Below, piece by piece: positions 1-6,619 of a DNA stretch of 39,853 nt; the stretch's first letter is position 1, and every line of letters begins with the position of its first letter. Origin of the DNA: a virus; the IMG/VR virus record IMGVR_UViG_3300045003_000117, positions 1-39,853 of that record; one strand, given 5' to 3'. The position numbers and the translations under genes are program-made. Below the pieces are notes generated by a model. That model was not told the DNA's origin, searched no databases, and saw only the letters and a program-made list of their open reading frames with translations.

Positions 1-294
1 CTTGAACTCCTGGTCCCACTCTTCCGGCGAAATCGGATGCAGGAAATACGGCAGGTTGTTCTGCTGAAAGAACAGATCGTACGGCCGCAGGTAGTTCAGC
101 GGCAACGTGAACGGTCCGTAGTTGTTCGCCTGCACGGTGATGAATTCGGTGACCCGGTTGATCTTCAGGTCACGATGCAGCCAGAGGTCCTCCAGGACCA
201 TGTTCAGATAGACGCCGCCCTGCGACAGCCAGCCCGGCGCCTTTGCGATCGCGCATGCACGCGCGACGATCTGTTGGGCCTGGAGGTAGGCCAT
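1..294 (-). CDS. head-tail adaptor protein, N-terminal 98 codons (second copy)
   Basis: The reading frame starts at the ATG at 294 and runs off the left window end. It encodes the same N-terminal residues as the full gene at 39848-39144, beginning MAYLQAQQIV. All five nucleotide differences fall in third codon positions and are silent (Arg41, Gly60, Pro61, Pro71, Leu81). On a circular map this is the same gene as the one at the right end, located directly after the 141-residue protein that stops at 296. It should be counted once. Confidence 0.85.
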   Translation of the reverse strand, partial: MAYLQAQQIVARACAIAKAPGWLSQGGVYLNMVLEDLWLHRDLKINRVTEFITVQANNYGPFTLPLNYLRPYDLFFQQNNLPYFLHPISPEEWDQEFK

Positions 295-299
295 TTCAT
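1..299. repeat. terminal overlap, left copy
   Basis: These 299 bases match 39555-39853 at 294 positions. Differences lie at 52, 82, 112, 115 and 172. They cover the start of the adaptor gene. The overlap indicates a circular or circularly permuted molecule with a unit length of 39,554 bp. The two copies are not identical, so this is not a simple exact end-duplication from assembly. Confidence 0.9.
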
Positions 300-721
300 A
301 CCCCTGCGCGCGCGGCCGCGATCTTCTTGCGCGCCTTTTCGAGCTCGGCTTCGATGCCTTTCAGTTGCTGCGGCGCGTTCTTCAGGTTCGCCTGATCCTG
401 GCTCGACAGCGCTTTCGCGCCCGATCTGCCGGCTGCCTTCGCTTTCTGCCGCTCGAGCAGATCGGCGTACGCGCGCTCGATGTCATCGCGTGCCTTCTCG
501 TACTGCTCGATGTGGGCTTCGAGAACCGGGATCTCGAGCATGCGTTGTTGACGCTGGAGCGCCTCACGCACGGTATCCATCCGAGCGTCGAGTGACGCCT
601 TGTCCTCGCCCTCGACCAGATAACCGCTGGCCGAGAGTTGCGCCTGGTTCGGCGCGGGGAGAGTGATCGAGAAGTTGCCGATCACCGTTGCAGCCGTGAC
701 TTCCTGAGAGGCTTGCGACAT
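296..721 (-). CDS. hypothetical late protein with coiled coil (141 aa)
   Basis: No family recognised. The N-terminal half is beta-prone; from about residue 45 onward it is rich in Glu, Lys, Arg, Ala and Gln with heptad-like spacing, suggesting a long helical or coiled-coil domain. The ATG at 721 follows an AAGGAAG ribosome site. It sits between a 171-residue protein and the adaptor gene, whose ATG begins one base after this stop, so translation is probably coupled. Position between capsid and tail genes suggests a head-completion or minor virion role, but that is inference from order only. Confidence 0.75.
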   Translation of the reverse strand: MSQASQEVTAATVIGNFSITLPAPNQAQLSASGYLVEGEDKASLDARMDTVREALQRQQRMLEIPVLEAHIEQYEKARDDIERAYADLLERQKAKAAGRSGAKALSSQDQANLKNAPQQLKGIEAELEKARKKIAAARAGV

Positions 722-745
722 GGTCTTCCTTTCGTGGGTGGGGAA

Positions 746-1261
746 TTACGATCGTGCCCAGGCCGGCACGGGGCCGCCTCCGAGCACCTTGTTCTGCGCC
801 TGCCGGTACGGGTTGAACGCGTGGCCGTTGATGTCGTTCTCGTGCACCCAGGTGCGAGCGACCATTTCCTTGATCGAACGCAGAGTGTCCGTGTCGAACT
901 TGTACGTGTGCCCGTGCAGGTAAGGCGTGCCGTTGATCTTCAGGTGTTCGCCGCCGCACGGCGCGAGATCGATGCGGTACCACCAGAGATCCGTCTCACC
1001 GTCCTCTGCCTTGCCCGCGAAGCGCTCGACGACGCCCGACGTCAGCAGTGCCGACTGGGCCTGCGCGGAAAGGCGCGCCGATTCTTCCTCCGCGATGTCC
1101 TTCGCGGCGCCCAACTTGGCGTTTTCCGCTTCGAGGGCCTTGATGCGCTCGAGCAGTGCTTCGCGGCTTTCGTCGGTCGGTGCGGCACCGCCGAGCAATT
1201 CGTCGGCATCAGCCGACCCCGGAGCCGGTTTGCCCGGCTCCTGCGAGTTACGTGCGGCCAT
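746..1261 (-). CDS. hypothetical late protein downstream of capsid (171 aa)
   Basis: No family recognised. Residues 1-30 are Ala/Gly/Pro-rich and probably disordered. Residues about 33-70 form a probable coiled coil rich in Glu, Ala and Leu. The remainder is a compact domain with Trp, His and Tyr residues. The ATG at 1261 is preceded by GGAGTAACTG, a good ribosome site, ten bases after the capsid stop. Genes at this place in podovirus head modules are often decoration or head-completion proteins; that is inference from position. Confidence 0.75.
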   Translation of the reverse strand: MAARNSQEPGKPAPGSADADELLGGAAPTDESREALLERIKALEAENAKLGAAKDIAEEESARLSAQAQSALLTSGVVERFAGKAEDGETDLWWYRIDLAPCGGEHLKINGTPYLHGHTYKFDTDTLRSIKEMVARTWVHENDINGHAFNPYRQAQNKVLGGGPVPAWARS

Positions 1262-1271
1262 CAGTTACTCC

Positions 1272-2687
1272 TTACGGTGTGGTCACGGTACCGCCCTGGT
1301 AACCCGGCGCGAATGCGGAGCCGCATTCCACGCGAGCCAGGAAGGCCGTGTTGAGCAGGATCGAGCCGTAGAAGACCTTCCAGGACACGACCCGGGTCTG
1401 ATTCAGCGGATCCGACTTGTCGGCGCCGGTCAGGTAGTGGAACTCGGGGTTCTCGAGCAGCACCTGACCGTAGCTGTGGTTGCCGATGAAGATCACCGGG
1501 AATACCGACACGCCGGTCGCCGGCGCGGCCGGGGGCGTCTGCGTGACGCCAATGCCGGTCAGCGTGACCGTCTGGTTCGGCTGCAGCTGCGTTGCCTGGC
1601 CGGCGAGCACACCAGTCACCGGCACGCCGTTGCCGATTGCCGTCGCGAGGTTGGCCGGATTCGCGGTCGTACCGATGTACACGTTGAACACGTAGTTCGG
1701 GAACGACGGCAGCGTCACCGCGATCGAGCCGGTCGGGCCCGTCACGCTGATCGACGACGAAACCTGGTAGATGGTCTGCTCGACCGATGTCAGAGCCGGC
1801 GCGGCTGTGACCTGGATGTAGTACGTGCCGGTCGCCAGCTGGCCGCCCGACGTCGACGCGGAGCCGTTGATAGCGGCAGCGCCCGTCCAGTACGGCATCA
1901 TGTTCGTTTCGCAGAAACGAATGCCGCCGAAGTCGCCGAGCTCGTTGTTGTAGAGCCGGTTGACGTCGCTGTAGGCCCACGCTTGCTGCACCGACGCGTT
2001 CTCGCGCATGTCCTGCGCCGAGAACGGGCTGATCAGCGCGACGTAGTGCTGTTTCACGCGCGGCGTCGTCGACGGATCGCGGTATGCGCCCGCCTCGATC
2101 ATCATGTCTTCGCGTTCATCGCCGTTGAAGCGTGGCACGCCGTAGGCGGCCATCGACGCGAACAGGCGGTTCGATTCGTGCGGCGACATCACGTTGGATG
2201 CCGTCAGCGCAGCTCGGTTTGCGGCGCCCCCGGCATAGTTCACCTGCGGTGCGGACAGCAGCGTGTTCAGCGTGTTGCGCTCGAGCGTTTCCGGCATCTG
2301 CAGCGACACCAGTTCGCAGGCTTGCTGGAACAGCGGGTGCTTGATCGTGAGGTTCGCCACGTCGGTGATGATGACGCGGTCGCCCCACTGCTGCGCGGTG
2401 GCGCTGACCTGTTGAAGCGTCATCGCTTCGCCCGGGGGCGCAACGCCTTCCTGCAGCGGCGCGTACGGCAGTGGCAGGCGCTGGTAGCGCGACGCGGTGT
2501 ACGTCGTGCCGCGGTTCGTATCGAGCTTCAGCGGCTTGCCGAACTGGTATGCGACCAGCTGGCGTCGCGCGAGCGGCTCGACCTCTTCCTGGATGTACGC
2601 TTCGACGTCGGCCGTGAAGCTCGACGACTGGTTCGTCACCCCGGGGAACATGAGGCCCGTCAGGAGGGCCAGAATTTTCGTCAGCAT
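1272..2687 (-). CDS. major capsid protein, N4-gp56-like, with inserted domain
   Basis: This 471-residue protein forms the icosahedral shell. Residues about 23-265 resemble N4-gp56-type major capsid proteins: a TADVEAYIQEEV segment, then RRQLVAYQFGKPL, then a Thr/Tyr/Arg-rich beta region and a long helix around LFQQACELVSLQMPETL. Residues about 265-392 are a Thr/Ser/Val/Gly-rich beta segment that looks like an inserted Ig-like domain, after which the capsid core resumes (VFPVIFIGNHSYGQVLLENP). The N-terminus carries a hydrophobic stretch ending in FPGV that is shared with the two genes upstream. The start is ATG with GAGG six bases upstream, directly behind the scaffold gene. The family assignment is from recall of motifs, not a search. 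Confidence 0.85.
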   Translation of the reverse strand: MLTKILALLTGLMFPGVTNQSSSFTADVEAYIQEEVEPLARRQLVAYQFGKPLKLDTNRGTTYTASRYQRLPLPYAPLQEGVAPPGEAMTLQQVSATAQQWGDRVIITDVANLTIKHPLFQQACELVSLQMPETLERNTLNTLLSAPQVNYAGGAANRAALTASNVMSPHESNRLFASMAAYGVPRFNGDEREDMMIEAGAYRDPSTTPRVKQHYVALISPFSAQDMRENASVQQAWAYSDVNRLYNNELGDFGGIRFCETNMMPYWTGAAAINGSASTSGGQLATGTYYIQVTAAPALTSVEQTIYQVSSSISVTGPTGSIAVTLPSFPNYVFNVYIGTTANPANLATAIGNGVPVTGVLAGQATQLQPNQTVTLTGIGVTQTPPAAPATGVSVFPVIFIGNHSYGQVLLENPEFHYLTGADKSDPLNQTRVVSWKVFYGSILLNTAFLARVECGSAFAPGYQGGTVTTP

Positions 2688-2703
2688 GGTGTCCTCGTGC
2701 TGG

Positions 2704-3468
2704 TCAGATGTTCACGTCGGCCAGACGCGCGGCGCGCTTCTGGTGTTCGGTTTGCCCGCGCGCCGGCGGCACCGTAGAGCGCACGCCCGGCGTCTTGCCG
2801 CGCGGAACGTCCGCAGCCGGAGATTTCGCTTTCGCCTTCGGCTTCAGCTTTCCGTCGGCAATGTCCTTGCCGAGCATGTAGTAGTAGACGGCCTCGCGCG
2901 AGGCATTACGGCCCGCACGACGCTCTTCCTGTACTGCGGCTTCGACGCGATCGCGATAGCGCGCGCGGTGCGGGTCGCTGGCGATCTTCGACTCGAACAG
3001 CGTCTGGTCGCGGAGATCCTGGGCCTGAAACAGCGCGGCTTGCGCGGCCTGTTGGCTCTGGCGCAGCGTGCGGTTCGACTGGATCTGCCAGCGCTCCATC
3101 GGATCCAAGTTGGGATCGCGGAGTCGTGCCTCTTCGGCTTCGAAATCGCGATCCGCGACAGGAGCCGCGGGCGCAGCGGATCGCGCCGCATCGACCAAGC
3201 GGCCGCGGCGCTCTACTTCTGCCTCCAGCGCGGCGAGACGATCTGCCTCGGACGTCGTGCGTCGAGCGGGCGCCGGCTCGACGAAATCGAACTCGAGGTC
3301 GTCTTCCTGAATATCAGCAGCAGCAGGATCGCCAGCACCACCATCAGCGCCGCCAGAACCATCACCACCAACGTCACCGCCCCCAGTATCGCCGCCAGGA
3401 TCCGAAGGATCAGTGTCGTCGACGCCGGGAAACAGGAAACCGAGAAGTCGCTGAATAAGCTTGCTCAT
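2704..3468 (-). CDS. probable scaffolding protein
   Basis: A 254-residue protein immediately upstream of the capsid gene, as scaffolds usually are. The N-terminus is MSKLIQRLLGFLFPGV. Residues about 17-50 are a Gly/Asp/Pro-rich low-complexity linker, followed by an acidic stretch, then a long charged helical region (about 70-200) rich in Arg, Glu, Ala and Gln. The C-terminus is basic with Lys/Arg/Pro, typical of scaffolds that contact capsid. The frame is open upstream to 3618 but the ATG at 3468 fits the hydrophobic N-terminal motif and clears the preceding gene. There is no sequence signature for scaffolds, so the call rests on position and composition. Confidence 0.7.
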   Translation of the reverse strand: MSKLIQRLLGFLFPGVDDTDPSDPGGDTGGGDVGGDGSGGADGGAGDPAAADIQEDDLEFDFVEPAPARRTTSEADRLAALEAEVERRGRLVDAARSAAPAAPVADRDFEAEEARLRDPNLDPMERWQIQSNRTLRQSQQAAQAALFQAQDLRDQTLFESKIASDPHRARYRDRVEAAVQEERRAGRNASREAVYYYMLGKDIADGKLKPKAKAKSPAADVPRGKTPGVRSTVPPARGQTEHQKRAARLADVNI

Positions 3469-3476
3469 GGCCGCCC

Positions 3477-3995
3477 TTACGATTGCGTGCCCGTACCGAC
3501 CGCCTGGAGCGTTGCGGTCGTCGCGCTGGTGATGGTGACGATGAAATCGCGCCAGGTGTTCTGCGCGATCGTCATGGTTCCCCCGAGCGTCCAGCCGGTG
3601 TTCGTCGTCACCGTCCAAGCGAATGCACCGCTCGAGCTGTTGAGGATGCGCACCTGGAAGCTGAGGCCGATAGGTGCGTTCTGCACGACGGTCGGAAGCT
3701 GCGCGAGCAGCGCGGCGACCGTCGGCAGCTGCGCGTTCGCGCCCGCGCCGAGCGCGCCGGTGAGGTTCAGGAAGTTCTGCGCGGCACCGGCGATCTGCGC
3801 GGCACCCAGCGTGAAGCCGGACGTATTCGCTGCGACGTTGTAGCCGGTTTCCTGAAACGGGTTCATGCCGAGAACCGCGTTGGCCAGGCCGATCTGATCG
3901 GGCATCGCGCCGTTGTCCGGGATGTTCGGCGGGTTGCCGGCGCCGACCGCCGGGAAGACGAGGGCGACGAGATGGGCCAGGGTGGTTTTGCGCAC
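3477..3995 (-). CDS. hypothetical virion protein with FPAV N-terminus (172 aa)
   Basis: No family recognised. It starts with GTG, supported by AGGAG six bases upstream. The first 20 residues (MRKTTLAHLVALVFPAV, then a Gly/Asn/Pro stretch) match the pattern at the start of the scaffold and capsid proteins. The middle is Ala/Leu/Gln-rich and helical; the last 70 residues are Thr/Ser-rich and beta-prone, like phage decoration or fibre domains. It lies nine bases before the scaffold gene. A head decoration or spike role is possible but unproven. Confidence 0.7.
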   Translation of the reverse strand: MRKTTLAHLVALVFPAVGAGNPPNIPDNGAMPDQIGLANAVLGMNPFQETGYNVAANTSGFTLGAAQIAGAAQNFLNLTGALGAGANAQLPTVAALLAQLPTVVQNAPIGLSFQVRILNSSSGAFAWTVTTNTGWTLGGTMTIAQNTWRDFIVTITSATTATLQAVGTGTQS

Positions 3996-4046
3996 GATGA
4001 TCTCCTGATCAGGGTTGTGCGGACAGTACGATTTTTTCCCGCCGGA

Positions 4047-4283
4047 TCAAACGCCCCGCAGCAGGTATGCGGTGAACTGCACGCTCGACCAGTCGAGCGA
4101 TGCGTTTTGCTGAATCTGTCCGGTCGCGGAAATGACCGGTTCAAAACCGTCGGTAAAACCGTCCGGCACAACGCGCAGCATCACGTCGCCGACGTTCAAA
4201 CCCACAACGGCTACAGGTCCTGCGCCCGTTCCACCACTGAACGCCGCCTTAACGATCGTGGCCGTGTTGGTGGTCGTGCTCAT
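4047..4283 (-). CDS. small beta-rich virion protein (78 aa)
   Basis: No family recognised. A short Thr/Val/Gly-rich protein with predicted beta structure, beginning MSTTTNTATIVKAAF. Its ATG overlaps the stop of the fibre-like gene upstream in a TAATG arrangement, so the two are probably translationally coupled. Small Thr/Gly/Val proteins in this position can be capsid decoration proteins or fibre accessories; this is inference from composition and order. Confidence 0.65.
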   Translation of the reverse strand: MSTTTNTATIVKAAFSGGTGAGPVAVVGLNVGDVMLRVVPDGFTDGFEPVISATGQIQQNASLDWSSVQFTAYLLRGV

Positions 4284-5386
4284 TAGCGAACCCTCCGCGC
4301 CCTGAGGAACCCCACGGCGTTCATCGTGCTGGTTGCAAAATTCGACTGGGCGCCACACCGAACCGTCGTGGTCGCCGAAAGGCTTTCTCGCACGACGGGC
4401 GTACTGATGATCTGCTGCGCGCCGGTCGTGAATGCCGCTACCAAGGTCCCGCCCGTACCCACCGTGGTGTTTGGGTTCGTGTTCGCCACCGTATTGATGC
4501 CGACCACATATGCGGACACCGTTGTCGATGCATTCGGAACGAACGACACCGTGCACTCCGTATCCCAGTCACCAGCCGTCAGAGACAGTGTCGCTAGGTC
4601 GCTGTACGAGCCGTTGGTAAGACCTGTCGACGCGCTCGTCGTCGACTGGTATTCGCCCCAGCTTCCTGCGTTCGCGCTGTCGTTCGTCGTAGTTCCGACG
4701 ATGCCGGCAGTGCTGGAAGGCGTGATTGCGCCCGTGAAGGTGAGAGCACCCACAGTCGATCCGAATGCCGGATCTGCGCCTGTAGCGCCCACCAGCACTT
4801 GACCGGTCGTGCCGACGGCCAGCAGGTTAATTGCACTTGTGCCCTCACCGACCAGGACTCCGTGCGCGGTGAGCGTCTGCCGGCCGGTACCGCCCTGCGC
4901 AACAGAGAGCGCAGTTGTCAGGCCGGACAAGCTCGTGATATTGGCGTTCGCACCCGAAGTCGCGATCGAAGAGTTGCACTGGAACCCCGAACCGGTCGTC
5001 CACTGAAGCGCTTGCGCGGCGCCGCTGCATCCCGGCACAGTCACCGCGGTGACGTTCGCGGTCCCGCCGGTCGAGTTACCGAGCAACGTATTCGCAGCGA
5101 TCTGCGCGATGTTCGAAAGCGTGATGCCGTTTGTCAGGCTCTGGAACGAATACGCGCCGGCGCCAGTCCGCGTCAGGAACCCGGTACTCGAGAACCCCGT
5201 GATGTTGTCCAGCGACGTGCCGCTCGCCGTCGCGGAATTGGTGCCCCCGGACGACACTGCAAGCGGGTGGGCAGTCAGCGTCGCGATGCCCTGCACCGTC
5301 AGGTTGTTGTACGTCGGCGAGGGATACGTCTGCGCGAGTGCGGCCGAACAGATCAGCGCGAGGAGTCCAGAGAAAAGCTTCTTCAT
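4283..5386 (-). CDS. fibre-like protein with signal-peptide-like N-terminus (367 aa)
   Basis: The first 19 residues (MKKLFSGLLALICSAALAQ) look like a Sec signal peptide, with a possible cleavage after Ala-Leu-Ala. Then comes TYPSPTYNNLTVQG, a linker common in phage fibre proteins, followed by long Ser/Thr/Gly/Ala-rich beta repeats (for example around SVAQGGTGRQTL) and a C-terminal domain of about 110 residues, probably a beta-sandwich. The frame opens upstream to 5422, but the ATG at 5386 overlaps the previous stop as ATGA and gives the expected N-terminus. A signal-like start on a virion protein is odd. It lies among head genes, so head fibre is as likely as tail fibre. Confidence 0.75.
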   Translation of the reverse strand: MKKLFSGLLALICSAALAQTYPSPTYNNLTVQGIATLTAHPLAVSSGGTNSATASGTSLDNITGFSSTGFLTRTGAGAYSFQSLTNGITLSNIAQIAANTLLGNSTGGTANVTAVTVPGCSGAAQALQWTTGSGFQCNSSIATSGANANITSLSGLTTALSVAQGGTGRQTLTAHGVLVGEGTSAINLLAVGTTGQVLVGATGADPAFGSTVGALTFTGAITPSSTAGIVGTTTNDSANAGSWGEYQSTTSASTGLTNGSYSDLATLSLTAGDWDTECTVSFVPNASTTVSAYVVGINTVANTNPNTTVGTGGTLVAAFTTGAQQIISTPVVRESLSATTTVRCGAQSNFATSTMNAVGFLRARRVR

Positions 5387-5640
5387 GGTTGAACCTGTGC
5401 AAGAGTGCCGCCATCGTTCCAAAGTGCCCCGACGGGGAGGCCCGTCATATTGGTCGGCAGGCTGTTGAACCAGGCGAGCATCGCCGCGGCGAACTGAGGG
5501 CTCGCGCCGTTGCCCAGAACGTTCAGTGCAGTAGTCACCTGACTGGCGAGCTGGTTGATCGCGGTCTGAATCTCGTTCGGCGGGACGTCCTTCCCTTCCG
5601 CCTTGACCTGATATGGCGTGATGAAAAATGCGTCAGCCAT
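5383..5640 (-). CDS. small hypothetical protein before the fibre gene (85 aa)
   Basis: Not recognised. The N-terminal half contains an amphipathic helix with the pattern AINQLASQVTTALNVLG, and the C-terminal part ends in a Pro/Gly/Trp-rich segment (GLPVGALWNDGGTL) of the type seen at the front of phage fibre or receptor-binding proteins. It overlaps the metallopeptidase stop by eight bases and the next start by ATGA, so it belongs to a tightly coupled unit. It may be a fibre accessory; that is inference. Confidence 0.65.
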   Translation of the reverse strand: MADAFFITPYQVKAEGKDVPPNEIQTAINQLASQVTTALNVLGNGASPQFAAAMLAWFNSLPTNMTGLPVGALWNDGGTLAQVQP

Positions 5641-5977
5641 GGAGGGCCTCCAGCCTTTCCTGTGAGCTCGGATGCAGCGCGCTTCCCGGGTGCGGGTGCC
5701 GGCGCAGGAACATACGCATGCCTGCGACCAGCCCCTGCTCCTTCACATACTGATCAGCCGCCAGCTCCTGCTCGCGCACGCGCGCGAATACCCATTCGGG
5801 ACGGAAGAACAGTTGCAGCGTCAGTAGCCACCACAGCCGGCGCAATGGATCGCGACGGATCAGGTGCGCACGCTCATGTGCAATCACGGCGTCCTTCTCG
5901 ATCGCGGACAGCGAGCGGAAGAAAATGCCGGTCTGGATGGTTCCCCACGGCGTGCACCGGGCCACGAAGCGTTTCAT
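5633..5977 (-). CDS. small zinc metallopeptidase of M48/M56 type (114 aa)
   Basis: Contains the gluzincin motif HERAH at residues 34-38 (two His zinc ligands, catalytic Glu35) and a downstream ELAAD (71-75) that would supply the third ligand Glu71 and the conserved Asp75. A hydrophobic segment about residues 48-63 lies between them, as in membrane-bound M56/BlaR1 and M48 peptidases. At 114 residues it is only a minimal catalytic core; typical relatives have multiple membrane helices and 250 or more residues. ATG at 5977, four bases after the fibre gene. Prohead protein processing, virion maturation or an envelope role are all possible. The fold assignment is from motifs only. Confidence 0.7.
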   Translation of the reverse strand: MKRFVARCTPWGTIQTGIFFRSLSAIEKDAVIAHERAHLIRRDPLRRLWWLLTLQLFFRPEWVFARVREQELAADQYVKEQGLVAGMRMFLRRHPHPGSALHPSSQERLEALHG

Positions 5978-5980
5978 GGA

Positions 5981-6616
5981 TCACCCCAGATACTCGAGCG
6001 CGATATGAACCGCATATTTCATTGCTCCGGCCGTACCAGACGCATAGTTGCTCGTTTGATACGTAATGTTGGTGCTGGCCTTTGCGTAGATGACTTGCTG
6101 CCCCTGCCCGAATGCACCGGGGGCATTTGCCGTATTTGTCGAAGTTACCGTGCCAGCCAAGAGAGCTACGCTGGAATCTTTGTCCGTCCAGCCAATGCCC
6201 ACGTTAGGCAAAGTGGATGAAGCAGCGTCAGCCGTTGTTTCAACGGCGTAGCACGACACTCGGTACATGCCAGCCCCGTTAGCAGGTACGGCATATAGAG
6301 TCGCAGAAGCAATATTCGCGCTTTGATTGACGAGGTTCTGTTGTGCAACCTCGACAGGAATCCCCGTGCCAACCAGAGGAATACCGCTGTATTGAACAAG
6401 CGGATTCGTGATCTTGGCGACGGTCGGATTTGGATAGCTACCAGACAGATCTCCGCCAGCAGTACCACCCGGGGTCTGGGGTTGCGTCGATAGTGTGTTC
6501 AGCGCCGATTGAGTCTGATTCGACAGACTGATGATTGCCTGCTTCAAAGAAGCAGGATCAGCCATTCCACCGAGAATTTGCAGGATCGACTGAGAAATCT
6601 GGAATTGATCGGACAT
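5981..6616 (-). CDS. fibre-like protein after portal (211 aa)
   Basis: Residues 1-45 are helical (ILQILGGMADPASLKQAI). Residues about 48-70 contain GGDLSGSYPNPTVAKI, a motif often found at the junction of phage fibre proteins. The remaining 140 residues are Thr/Ser/Ala/Tyr-rich and beta-prone, probably a trimeric or jelly-roll tip domain. Its codons are visibly more AT-rich at third positions than the portal gene next to it, suggesting later acquisition. ATG at 6616 with GAGG upstream, three bases behind the portal stop. Placement in the head module argues for a head fibre, though tail fibre cannot be excluded. Confidence 0.7.
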   Translation of the reverse strand: MSDQFQISQSILQILGGMADPASLKQAIISLSNQTQSALNTLSTQPQTPGGTAGGDLSGSYPNPTVAKITNPLVQYSGIPLVGTGIPVEVAQQNLVNQSANIASATLYAVPANGAGMYRVSCYAVETTADAASSTLPNVGIGWTDKDSSVALLAGTVTSTNTANAPGAFGQGQQVIYAKASTNITYQTSNYASGTAGAMKYAVHIALEYLG

Positions 6617-6619
6617 GCT

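Noticed and set aside
927-2777. Long plus-strand frame of 616 codons opposite the capsid gene
   Set aside because: Arg-rich shadow of high-GC coding sequence; the opposite strand encodes a recognisable capsid protein. The same applies to plus frames opposite portal and terminase and to minus frames opposite polymerase and helicase.
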